Source of the DNA: Tulasnella sp. 424
Lineage: Eukaryota; Basidiomycota; Agaricomycetes; Cantharellales; Tulasnellaceae
Length of the DNA stretch: 64,000 nt
Direction of reading: 5' to 3'
Assembly: GCA_019633425.1 (NCBI GenBank)
Contig: WSUB01000020.1
Span: 124,001-188,000, forward strand
Shown: positions 10,431-20,530 of the stretch, piece by piece
Numbering within the stretch: the first letter of the stretch is position 1
Layout of the letters: each line of letters begins with the position of its first letter
Notes under the pieces: model-generated
What the model saw: only the letters and a program-made list of their open reading frames with translations
Database searches by the model: none
Told to the model about the DNA's origin: nothing
Made by a program: the position numbers and the translations under genes

Positions 10431-10907
10431 CGGGATACAACGAGTTGAGCATAGTGGGATCCTTCACAAGCACAAGATTTTATAGAGAAACGAGGGGTTT
10501 TAGCCGACTGACTGTCGCATGGACAAGGCGTGTGCGCGGAACAAGCTGGGTAAGAGGCTATTCCGCTGAACTCAAGTCTGTTTAAGAACCCAAAAGTTTG
10601 CAGCAACGACCAACTAAATTAAGACCTCAACGGCGTAGAAGGAGACAAGGCGGCCTCAGATTCAATTAGATCTTTCTCCGAGTTTACGTGAGAGCAGTTT
10701 GGGCCTCTGGATAAATCAAACTTGCCCGTAAACTCGTGCGCAGGTTCCCGCAAGTCTCATGGACCGGTATCGAACAGCTCATTTAATCTTAGATGGAAGG
10801 GGAATGACAAGTCGGGCACGGGGTGCGGTATTTTTCTGGAACTTAGAAATACCCCCACTTCGGCTAGGTCTCTCGTCTTAGCTTTGTCTCCCCCCCCCCC
10901 CGTCCAG
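10431..10907. promoter_or_regulatory. Shared divergent promoter region of module B
   Basis: Lies between the starts of F4-B (-) and F3-B (+). On the minus strand a TATA-like element (CTCTATAAAATC, 10476-10487) lies upstream of the F4-B start; an equivalent element occurs at 16256-16266 in module C. A poly-C tract (10891-10901) lies immediately before the F3-B ATG at 10908. Confidence 0.45.
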
Positions 10908-12239
10908 ATGCAAGGCTCCCGTGACAGCTATAGTGCGAGTCCTCTCACCTCAGAGACAGAGGTAACCATCTCAGGCTCCGCGATGTGAGTTCGCGAACAT
11001 TTTCGATTGGGTCTCCATGGAGAGGCAGAGCAATAACGTAGTATCTATCGATAACAGCTTACAGGAACGGCCCAACAGGCTACTAGATGCAGCCAAAGGT
11101 CGTCTTTCACTCCTATCCTCGGGATTGTTGGCCGTTGGGAGCAGGATCTACGGATGGGCTAGGTCCTCAGGCTCGGTCTTTGCCACGGGGTCGGGGGCTG
11201 ATGCGATAATTCCGGTACGGTTTAGCTTTGAAGCTATTTTCAGGGTGTGGAAGGCCCATATATTGATTATTCCTCGTGAAAGGATTCCCCATCCTCGTCG
11301 TGGACTCGGCTGGGCCCTATCGAGGCGCGGCTAGGACGAACTATTGCTGGAGACAGCGTACCAGTGCCAGGCCAAGAATCTTATGTGATTAAACTGAGAG
11401 GCATCAATCGCGTATGGTCTGGTGACTGACATCGTCCCTGTTCGTTGCAGCTGGCCGGTGGTGGCGTCGACATTCTGCATGGCAGTTCCACTACAAACAA
11501 TCCCTCCATACCATTCGAGCAGCGAACTGCAATTAGTGCATCGCTTGCAGGAGCAGGAACAGGGCCCTCTCTCCCATGCACGCCCACTGTATACAGAGGT
11601 GCCGAGGGACAACACTCCGGTGCGTACGTCCTCAACACCCATGCCGACACCACTAACGAGGCTCGGCGTCTCAATTCGGTTCGTAATACCTTCACTCATC
11701 CAGTAGCGCAGGAAACTACTACAGCTGTCCGCGCCCTAGACGAAGACCACTCTCTACCTGAGAATGAATTCTCCCTCGGTACACACTCATTGCACGGACT
11801 CGGACGTCATAGTGCCGGGGACCAGGGCACGCATCCCCACTCTCAAACATTCAACAACGCTACTCCGGACTCTCCGGGTCACCTTCCTGGCGGAGAGTTG
11901 TCTAGTTCTCCTCAAGTGCAAGGCCGTAATGCGACTCCCCAACGCCTCTCCCAGACCGCTTACGAAGGATCTCCACCCACCGAACCAAATGTCCCAGCCG
12001 AGGCAAGCTACCCTCCCGGGCATAGAGATCCTATGGACGCTTTCGTTAGCGCCATGCAGAGAAACTCTAGACGGTTGGATGATTTGGAGAGGGGATTCAC
12101 TGGGTCTCAAGACGAAGCTATTTCGATAGATGCTCGCAGCTCCCAGATTAATCTCATAGTTACCCTAGTGGGGCTGGTGGTGATGCTGCTGGCAGGTGGA
12201 ACAAAACTTTATGAGACCATTCATCCACCCGTTCACTAG
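10908..12239 (+). CDS. F3 family copy B: disordered protein with C-terminal membrane anchor
   Basis: The first exon is 10908-10984 (starts MQGSRDSYSASP, phase 2, GTGAGT donor) and the last is 11451-12239 (263 codons, TTGCAG acceptor). One or more small middle exons between about 11,220 and 11,395 are likely (LGRTIAGDSVPVPGQESY) but not resolved. The last exon encodes a long Ser/Thr/Pro/His-rich segment, a conserved block (MDAFVSAMQRNSRRLDDLERG), one membrane helix (LIVTLVGLVVMLLAGG) and a short tail KLYETIHPP. Copy C is very close over the C-terminal 80 residues and variable before that; copy A is more distant. The layout suggests a tail-anchored protein. Divergent from F4-B. Function unknown. 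Confidence 0.6.
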
Positions 12240-12620
12240 CTTACCTTCTGACTCGGACCCCTGTCGAGTTATACATCGGCGAACCTATGGTCCAACACCC
12301 ATCACCCCACCCATCATTTCGCTTTGATCGCCACCAAATCAATGCCGCCACTAGCCCACTGCGTAAGCTACCTCTAGCCTACAGCGCCGGTGTGCTCTTG
12401 CCGCCATTGTGGCATTTTTATTTGTAACACTTGTCTATGGCATGCCATGTACTCGGTCGAATGTGTACGTAGAGTGTACGCGTTCAATTGTATGATTATA
12501 CGTATCGGGCTGGACGTCCAAGGGCGCCCTTTCCAGGAGTGCATTCACCGACTGCCGAACGTAGCCGACTCGAACGAAGGAGCCTTTATCTGTAGATTAA
12601 TAGGTGGACCGAGGTGAGGT
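12240..12620. other. Intergenic, 3' flank of F3-B
   Basis: No convincing coding frame. Partly similar in position and base composition to 18,050-18,520 behind F3-C, as expected for a segmental duplication. Confidence 0.35.
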
Positions 12621-13195
12621 TAGGCCCAAACCTCCCGGGCAGCTCCTGCTTGGAGCGCATCGCTAGACAAAACGGCTGCGTGCGTCCACCGAGTTGAAAC
12701 ATGGAACGTAGTACCACACATAAGCTCCTACTCACGAGCTAAGGAGCTTCCGTGTACATCCGTGAGCCAACCCGGAGTGGATACGCAAGGGAGGAGGGAG
12801 GGATAAATCAATCCAGCCAGGCGATGGTTTGATAGCGTTATAACGACCACACAGCTTGCGGTGGTCGCACAACACTGGGGTTCTGTGTGCCAAGATCTGT
12901 GACCTTAAGAAGAGGGTCGATCTCGAAGGGTGTGTGACTCCTGATGGAAAAGCTTGCCTAGCTGCCGAAATACGTTGTCAGCTAAGTGATCGACCGGAGC
13001 ATAACTTGCTTTCGAACCATGCATGTAAGCCTCTTGGCCAAGTCACTCCCGAGGTGCAGCGTCTGTCTTTGGTGTCTTGGGAGTGCGCATCGCCTTGAGC
13101 GCGCGTCTCCGATCGCTGCGTTTCGTTATCTTATCGCACGCATACACAATACGTACAAATGATGTCCCCGTTCTCCGTTAGCCGCCGGATGATCA
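12620..13195. repeat. Repeat shared with 18,520-19,085, including the R1 core
   Basis: Collinear blocks shared with the region behind F3-C include CCCGGAGTGGATACGCAAGGGA, TGTGACCTTAAGAAGAGGGTCGAT, GATCGACCGGAGCATAACTTGCT and the R1 core GATGTCCCCGTTCTCCGTTAGCCGCCGGATGATCAC. Similarity ends at about 13,195, where copy 18.5 kb continues into the rest of R1. It therefore marks the downstream edge of module B and a truncated R1. Confidence 0.8.
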
Positions 13196-14041
13196 CGCGC
13201 GCTAGCACACCCACAACGTCCACCGCACTCGCCATTTTCTCGTCACACCATTCACCCTAGACATCCATGATTTCCCCTATGCCTTCTTACCGCAAATTTC
13301 GAGGATTTGTCGCCAATCACATCCTCTCGGCTTTCCACGCACCCCCTCCCCTTTCCCTTCCCTCCCCTCCTGCCCGGTTGGGTTGGCCTCTATTGGCTCT
13401 GGCTAAATTTTCTTTTCTTTTCTTTTCCTTTTATTTTTCGTCTCTGTATCCTCCAAGGGCCGACTTATTAACTTCAGCACCTGGGATGGGGGCCCCCAGA
13501 TCGACTTCAGACATACCCTCTTCTCCCCTGAGGTATTTGCTTTGACGCTTTGTCTAGGACGTGAAACGTCCTTCTCCGTCACAAGGTCCTCAATTCAGGA
13601 ACTCCCCTCGTCTTCATCTCCCCACCATGTAATTCCCTCGTCTTTTAGATATGAGCCACCTCTACGCTTTATCGTCCTCTCGTCTATTTATTGTACCACC
13701 AGCACTTTGGTCTCTCTCTCACGTTCCGGCACTCACGATCAATCTTTTTTTTTTTACCTCCTTGTGCATTGGAACTCAAACTCCTTTATCCCACATTCTG
13801 AAGTCGACCGACGTGCCCATTCTCCCTTCTATCGGTTCTCGCCGCATTGTAGGAGTACTTGGTCTTCTGCCTCCCACTACGCAATTCCTAGTAACCATTT
13901 CAAAGTCCCTACGTCTCTCATCCGGGAGTTAGATGTACAGATCATTCGCGAGGGAGCTAATATGACAGACAGAGAGACCTTACCTGGAAGTTCTTTCATA
14001 AACCCCTTCAAGAGAGGAAAGTAATTGAGCTTCGCGTTGAT
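13196..14041. other. Pyrimidine-rich intergenic stretch
   Basis: C/T-rich sequence with frames of up to 160 codons made mainly of Ser, Pro, Phe and Leu. These are the usual by-product of C/T-rich DNA. No splice-supported gene is visible. Promoter-like in composition. Confidence 0.35.
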
Positions 14042-14596
14042 ATGAGCGCGGCCAATTCTAGTTCACTCCCTGGCAAGCATCAGCGCCTAGCTTTTGTCTC
14101 AGTGGGTGGGGGGGGGGGCATCGTAAAGATAGACCCCCTGCTGATCGTGCCATTCGTTATCTTATCGTCGCAGTCCTTACTCAACCACTCGAATCCCGGA
14201 TTTTTCCGGGGAATTGACAGCCAACGAATACGCGTGATACTAGCAGTGGCGACCAGCGCTCACCCATCGGCCCCAATGGCAGGTCCACTTCACATTCCAC
14301 CACACGCTCAAGGCTCCCTTCGCATTATGTCCTCCACACACTCCGAGGAATTCGTTGAAGACTTGGCACATTTCATCTTTCCCGATGGAACCGAATCGAA
14401 GCCTCCAACCGACCCTCTCCTAGAGATTCACACACCCCCAGATTATCCCGAACCGGTCACATATACGGCGGGCAATCGATCCATCAAATTTGGAATCCCG
14501 GAGAGGATGGAGGAGTGGGATCCCTTCTCAAACATCATCGTCGTACTTCAAAACCGTTGCGTGGCGGTCCTCTATTGTTCATCGGCCGCATTCTAA
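14042..14596 (+). CDS. Hypothetical protein, uncertain
   Basis: An open frame of 184 codons. The second half, from a methionine at 14,276, looks more protein-like than its surroundings (acidic, with an EEFVEDLAHFIFPDGTE segment and PPDYPEPVTY). No known domain, no second copy in the window and no clear splice sites. It might be one exon of a larger gene, a relic or chance. Confidence 0.25.
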   Translation: MSAANSSSLPGKHQRLAFVSVGGGGGIVKIDPLLIVPFVILSSQSLLNHSNPGFFRGIDSQRIRVILAVATSAHPSAPMAGPLHIPPHAQGSLRIMSSTHSEEFVEDLAHFIFPDGTESKPPTDPLLEIHTPPDYPEPVTYTAGNRSIKFGIPERMEEWDPFSNIIVVLQNRCVAVLYCSSAAF

Positions 14597-14734
14597 TTAT
14601 GTCGCGATGTGGTCCATGCTTTTGAATTGGGTTTGAGTGTCCTGCACCTCGCTCCGCGCGGAGAGAACGGGTGCTTCTCCCAGGTTGTTCAGGCAAACAT
14701 TTCATGAGCTGGTCGAAGGTTCGAATCATCATAA

Positions 14735-14930
14735 TTTACTTTTCACCTCTGACACTCTATCCCAAACGGATGTCTGACCGAGTTTCAGCGTTTTTCGTTG
14801 GAGTGTTGAGAGTTTATCGCCGCGAACACGCCTCTGATCATAATCGATACGTTTATTATCTTATCATACACATGCGCATAAATACAGGTAATGTCCTCGC
14901 GCTGCGCTAGAAACCAGATGACCATAGGGC
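14735..14930. repeat. Strongly diverged copy of the R1 core
   Basis: Two collinear blocks resemble R1: CACTCTATCCCAAACGGATGTC (compare 7428-7455) and the TTATCTTATC...AATGTCCTCGC...AGAAACCAGATGACC stretch (compare 7790-7857). Roughly two bases in three match in the second block. It lies next to F4-C, so R1-like sequence sits beside all three modules. Confidence 0.5.
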
Positions 14931-15057
14931 GCCGATCGACGTTAGTCACGTCTAGGATGCGTCGCTTTGGTCCCTGGCCACCGAAGACAGGACGGGTTCG
15001 TGACATCGTGTTGCATGGCGGCGACTACCCTTCTCCGAGCGGAATCTCAACATGTTT

Positions 15058-15973
15058 TCAAGCCTCTTGAAGTGCGTAGCATTTAGGTGGGAACATTGGC
15101 TGTTGTCTTAGAAGCTCTTCTGCAACCCGCTGCACTTCAAGTCGCTTCTCCGGGGTAAACCTTTCAGAGGCCACTAGAGCCCTAACGTCGGGATCATTAT
15201 AGATGCTCCGTATAAAGAACACGTCTGATAGCTGTGCCTTCCCTTCGTCCGGCTCTGGCAGGGCGTAAGCCCGTTGCAAGGCCTTCTCTAGAGTACCGAT
15301 GAAGACTTTGGCCTCGTCTCTACTTTCTGACATACTGCGCGTAGAGTTTATGTAGTCTTCCAACAGCTTTGTGCAGTCTTCGGATGCAAGGATTGGAGAC
15401 TATGTCAGTTTATTTAGACCTCAAGAAAGTAAAAACCCTTGCCTACAGCGTTGATACGTTTGCTAGAAAGTCGAGTATCAGATATCCTATTAAATCCTCC
15501 TAAATAAAATATTCTCACCACTTGCCACTTGGCGATCGACGCCCAAAACCCGGGACCAAAGGACTCTCTATTCTTGACCTAGCGAGAAATAGGCTGGTCA
15601 GAATGATCAAGCATCTCGCCACGCATAGAATTAGCGTACAAGCTGAAGCATAAGTTCGATATGACGTATTCTTCTCTCGTACTTTTCCCCTGGTATCCTG
15701 TCGGCACCATTGGGAAACTGGGCCCGAAACTGGGCGTTTCGGTCCATGTCAAGGTCGGTCACTAATCTAAGAGCGGTAGGATGTCAGTGTCATGGAGTGG
15801 CTCATCTTTTTACTATCAGAGATTACGCGATAGCTTACCTGGATATCCGAGGAAGGATGCAGCTGCGTATGACCACGCAAGAGTTGATATCGTCCGGCCG
15901 ATCTTTTGATAAAGAGGATAACACCAAGACAGCTTCATCTTCAACAGCCGATATGCGGTCGGCTGGACTTTGA
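15058..15973 (-). CDS. F4 family copy C: soluble protein of unknown function (5' end unresolved)
   Basis: Minus-strand exons in transcription order: 15973-15839, 15766-15640, 15578-15519, 15462-15447 (16 nt) and 15377-15058. From the second onward, lengths are identical to copy B. Conserved blocks: SAVEDEAVLVLSSLSKDRPD, RRIRHIELM, RESFGPGFWASIAKWQ, then KVFIGTLEKALQRAYALPEP, LSDVFFIRSIYNDPDV and QPMFPPKCYA. The first exon cannot be joined with the model used for copy B, because the acceptor here has one extra base (CAG then T) and the B-like 9-nt first exon would shift the frame. Either another first exon is used or the N-terminus is broken. TATA-like element at 16256-16266. No recognised domain. 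Confidence 0.6.
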
Positions 15974-16729
15974 CTGAGCACGGCAGGTCTTCCCCAGGAA
16001 CAAAGGTACTATACAGGACGTCTCGGTCAGTCGCTCAGTGCCCTCTGAAGATAGCGCAAAAGACAATCACCGGCCAGACCGGCCAAGCCTTAGCTTGCTT
16101 TAGCATCCCGAGACGTCCACGAATTAGCTTACGAAGATGGGGGGACAGACTGGTCGGACTGGCGAACGTACAGGTAACATCGGGCTAAAGTTGGAGAGTC
16201 ACGACGTCCGAGGGTGCCGAAGCTGGTCAAACGAGCTGATTTGTAGGAACTTGGGATCTTATAGCGTTTAGGTGAGGTGTTTTAGCCAGCCTTCCGTTGT
16301 ACAGGGACAAGACGCACGCTCGAGACAAGTGACGGCCGAATTTGGTAGGAGCCTGTTCTATTGAGGTTTGGATGATTCTATCTAAGAACCCCATATCAAG
16401 CAATCACCAATCGCGTTAATATCTCGATGGTGCCCGGAGGAGAATGGGCGACCTTAGGATCGATAAGATGTTTTGTGGAAACAAACAGCTCTTCTGAGCA
16501 AGCCAATTCTGGCCGAAAACGGCTAGTCCGCAGTTTTCCTCGTTCTTCATGAATCAACATCGAACAGCCATTCGAGAGGAATTAGAGGGAATTTTCTCAA
16601 AGTGGGGTATGTGGGGGGCTTTCACAACCTTAGAAATAGCACTTAGACTCTTTCTCGCCTGGATACTGGATCCCCCTGTCGAGACCTCTCGCCCAGCTGA
16701 AAGATTCCTCCATCCACACTCCGACTCGG
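15974..16729. promoter_or_regulatory. Shared divergent promoter region of module C
   Basis: Separates F4-C (-) from F3-C (+). The part next to F4-C aligns with module B, including the TATA-like element and the ACCT/GTACGT splice-donor-like site near 16,168. The unresolved first exon of F4-C must lie here. Confidence 0.4.
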
Positions 16730-18047
16730 ATGCAGGTCTCTCGTGAAAGCTGCGACGAAAGTCATCCTACTTTCGAGACAGAGGCAACCCCTTCAGGCTC
16801 ACCGTCGTAAGTTCGCAAGCCTTCTGGGTTGGGTTCCCGCAGAGTGCCAGAACAATAGCTTAGGCATACACTCGATCCATCGATAGCAGCCCACAAGAAT
16901 GGCCCTACACGCTACTCAATGCCACTAAAAGTCGTCTCTTAAGCTTATCGTCTGGATTATGGTCTGTTGATAGTCGACTCGGCCAGTGGTCCGGGTCCTC
17001 AGGCTGGTTGCTTGCATCGAGATCGGGGGATAACAGGCCTAGAGATGACGCGAGGCTCTCGGTACGTCTTTTCTTTTAGCTCTGAAGCTATTGCACAAGC
17101 GAAAGGATCGTGGGCTCCTCGTATGTTGATTGTTCCTCATGATAATTTCTCTCGTTTTCATCGGGGGCTCAGCTGGGCTCTTTCAGCCAAGGACGGGGTA
17201 CCTCTGTGGACGACGTGCCAATGTCAACCCAGGAATCTACCGTAAGTGGATCGAGAGACATCAGTCCCGCATATGGCCTGGTGACGAACACCCTTTCCGC
17301 TCGTTGCAGCCGGCGGATAGTGACGTCGACATTCCGCATGGCACTTCCGCCGCTAACAGTCCCTCCATACCATTCGAGCAACGAACCGCGGCCAACGAAC
17401 TATTTACTGAAGCCGAAGCAGAAGACGTTCTCCCTATTTCAAGCGCGCCTCTCGGCAACCGCACCAGCGAAGCTCAGCATCCCGATTCAGTTCGTGATGC
17501 CTTCACACGTCCACCTACACAGGATACTACGACCACCGTCCACCCCCCAGACGAAGAGGACGCTCTCCCTGGGACTGAAATCTCCCCCAGTGCCCACACA
17601 TTGCATGGACGTCATGATGCCGGAGGCCAGGGCTTCTATCCCCACTGTCAAGTATTCGACAACGCTACCCCGAATCCTCTTTATCCCCTTTCCGGTAGCG
17701 ACTTGTATACTTCTCCTCCGGTGCGAGGCCGCAGTGCGGCTGCCCAACGCCTCTCCCAGACCCCTTGCGAAGGGCTTCCATCCACCGAACCAAATGTCCC
17801 AGTCGAGACAAGCTACCCTCCCGGGTATCGAGATCCTATGGACGCTTTTGTTGGCGCCATGCAGAGAAACTCTAGACGGCTGGATGATTTGGAGAGGGGA
17901 CTCACTGGGTCTCAAGATGAAGCTTTTTCGGTAGATGCTCGCAGCTCCCAGATTAACCTCGTAGTCACCCTAGTGGGACTGGTGATAATGCTGCTGGCAG
18001 GTGGAACAAAGCTTTATGAGACCATTCATCCACCATCAGCTCACTAG
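16730..18047 (+). CDS. F3 family copy C: disordered protein with C-terminal membrane anchor
   Basis: The first exon 16730-16806 (starts MQVSRESCDESH; 77 nt, phase 2, GTAAGT donor) has the same length and phase as in copy B. The last exon 17310-18047 (246 codons) follows a TTGCAG acceptor. A middle exon ending near 17,238 (frame TSVDDVPMSTQEST) is likely but its 5' edge is not resolved. The last exon encodes a variable Ser/Pro/Thr-rich segment, then the conserved MDAFVGAMQRNSRRLDDLERG block, one membrane segment (LVVTLVGLVIMLLAGG) and KLYETIHPP. Near-identity with copy B at the C-terminus contrasts with many changes and indels before it. Function unknown. Confidence 0.6.
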
Positions 18048-18520
18048 CACACCCTCCGACCAAGTTTGAATACTTAGGTCAATCCTATGGCACCACTGTA
18101 CTGCGACCCCGCCGCACTAAAGAATCCCGGCGCCCCCATTACACTGCTGCGTCACTCTATTGCATAGGACCCCATTTCCCATATGACACCATTCATCCAC
18201 CATCAGCTCACTAGTACAAGCTAACTAGCACTGTGCTGCGACTGCTGCCGCTCAATTTAAAGTAGCGCCCACTTTCAGTCCACTGCTACGTTGGTCTCAT
18301 GACCCACTTCCACCACACATTGTACCTCTATCAATCCCTCGACACCGCTTCACTGTTCTTTTCTTTCTTTATATCTGTATCTTTTCTAGTCATCAATCTA
18401 CTCGTTCAAATGTACAAGGCCAGATCTTCGCTCCGCTCCAGTCTCAAGGTCGGAATTGGGGAAGGCTGGATCGCGGCATGAGCAAGACTCTGGTGATTAC
18501 AATTTTCCGGGCTCCTGTTG
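18048..18520. other. Intergenic, 3' flank of F3-C
   Basis: Contains a short internal duplication of the F3-C 3' end (ACCATTCATCCACCATCAGCTCACTAG near 18,022 and again near 18,187). No gene is seen. Confidence 0.5.
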
Positions 18521-19620
18521 TCCGGAGTGCATTGCCGGACAAAACGGTTGAGTATGTTCCAGTAGTGAGTCGAAATCCGAAACGTTGGGCCACACGTAAG
18601 CCCACAATACACGGGAGCTAAGGGGCTTCCATGCACATCTGTGAGCCTACCCGGAGTGGATACGCAAGGGAAGAGCGGGATAAACCCACCTATGCATGCT
18701 GCGATTTGGCATATATATATATATTTGACGATTACACAGCTTGCTCTGGTCGCACAACACTAGGGTATTCTGTGTGCCGAGATCTGTGACCTTAAGAAGA
18801 GGGTCGATCCCGAAGGGTGTGTAACTCGTAATGGAAAAGCTTGCCTGGCTGTCGAAATATGTTATCAGCCAAGTGATCGACCGGAGCATAACTTGCTGTC
18901 GAACTATGCATGCAAGTCTCTTGGCCAAGTCGCTCTCGAGGTCCAGCGCCTGTCTTTGGTGTCTTGGGGGAGTGCATCGCCTCGAGCGCGCGTCTCCGAT
19001 CGCTGCGTTTTCGTTATCTTATCGCACACATACACAATGCGCACAAATGATGTCCCCGTTCTCCGTTAGCCGCCGGATGATCACCCCCCGCACCCTGCAG
19101 AAGGCAGCGGAACAAAAAAAAAAAACAACGAAACCTGTCTCACATCTTTTCTGGCACTGCAGGGCTCATGTACAGAAGCAACGGGGAGATTCTATTCGCC
19201 CATAATGTGATTCTATTTTTGGGGTGCACCGTTCGACTTGAGGAAACAGTTTCGCTAAAGAACCCTGTCCTCACCGATCGCGTACAAATGACTTTTCCAC
19301 TTACTCAATCCGCTCCTTTCCGGGCTATGTCTGCGTCATGAGGAGGGATTTTCATAGGTAACGTCGACGTCAGAGGGGGCACTCTTCGGAGGGGGAGGCT
19401 AACGCTAACTGCCCACCGGCCGACCCTTCGCGAATTCGAAGTTCCGGCTACGCCAAAGGTTGAGCTTCTCGAGGGACCAATCTCCTTTACCGTTGCTTTT
19501 TTTGACCTGTTCCCCTCATCCTTATCTCCTTTCCAGATCATTCGAAGAGGGCTTCGATTATCAAAGAGGCTAAGCGAAAAGGGGGGGCGTGTGTCGTCAC
19601 TCAGGGACATTAATATGCTT
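18521..19620. repeat. Repeat region: shared module-downstream repeat plus R1, copy 2
   Basis: The left half (18,521-19,085) matches 12,620-13,195, and 18,890-19,620 matches 7670-8402. The overlap is the R1 core, so this is the fullest copy of the repeat. It contains a short TA microsatellite (18,713-18,724) and a poly-A tract at 19,114. It ends at the CATTAATATGCTTCC block, where copy 1 runs into the NEM1 relic. Confidence 0.8.
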
Positions 19621-19721
19621 CCTAAATGAGCCGGGGGCGCTATAGGGAGGAAGGACAGTTGAGGATCACCGCCGCGAACCCCATGCAAATGGCCAAGGTT
19701 ATTTTATTTCAGCTAGGATCA

Positions 19722-20069
19722 TCAGTGGTACATTAATTTGAAAGAAAGCCGATCTTTTTTGGTCTTGGGGGACAACGGTATGCCGCTGCTGATGGGGGAT
19801 TCTTGGAAAGACGTAATGAGAGGAGCCGCATGGCCAAGGTTTAGCGTGAAGCTGCCGAGAACTGCTTGTTCGCCCCCTCCCACGCCGAGCCCCTCTTGGA
19901 AGTGCTCCAAGATTATCTTGCGAGGTAAATAGATTTCATTAACACCGAGAAAAGCGGAGGCGGGCCGTGATGCCGACCGAATGGAGGCAACCGAGGGTAC
20001 GCCACCTGCGTGTCCAGCTGACTTGCTCCCCGATGCACTCTCGTGAAAAATGCTGTGATATTGGCTCAT
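19722..20069 (-). CDS. Hypothetical 115-aa protein
   Basis: A single open frame of 115 codons with balanced composition (MSQYHSIFHESASGSKS at the start, EIYLPRKIILEHFQEG in the middle). No known domain and no copy elsewhere in the window. It is divergent from the gene at 20,531, with about 460 bp of C/T-rich promoter-like DNA between. It could be a genuine small gene or one exon. Confidence 0.35.
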   Translation of the reverse strand: MSQYHSIFHESASGSKSAGHAGGVPSVASIRSASRPASAFLGVNEIYLPRKIILEHFQEGLGVGGGEQAVLGSFTLNLGHAAPLITSFQESPISSGIPLSPKTKKDRLSFKLMYH

Positions 20070-20530
20070 GAAATGAATAGATTGGAATTGTGTGCGCCTC
20101 CTATCTATCTCTTGCGCCGCCTCTCACATGCAAAAGAGGTGCAGCGATGGATCGGTGGTGTACGGGGGACTAACAAAGGGGAAGGGAGGGGATGGCGACG
20201 GAGACGGGGGGGATGTGAGGGGGTGTGTGTGTGTGGTTGCGGTGTTGGGTTCTCAATCGGACGTTCCGACATGAATGAACCTCGCCCCCTTCCCTAGCCA
20301 GGCCTCTCCCCTGTGACAAAGTGAGTCCTGTTCTCAACTTCATACCGTAACATCTTGGCACGTGGAGTCTAAAAACAAATAAGTATGGAGATCTCGAAAT
20401 TCCGTTGAACTTCCCTCTCCCCTCGATTCGAACAGCCTCTCCCCCCCCCCCCTCACTCTCCCCCCTTTCAGCTTTCAACATTTCCTGTCTTTTTTCTTTT
20501 CGTTCTCTACTATAATTTCTAACTGCAAAT
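20070..20530. promoter_or_regulatory. Promoter and 5' untranslated region of the gene at 20,531
   Basis: Strongly C/T-rich towards the start codon (20,400-20,520, including a poly-C tract at 20,442-20,452), typical of highly expressed fungal promoters. Upstream is a G-rich block (20,165-20,235). Confidence 0.45.

Noticed and set aside
13542..14024. 160-codon + frame
   Set aside because: Begins without an ATG at a plausible place, is C/T-rich with Ser/Pro/Phe bias, and overlaps another equally open frame; no family or splice support.
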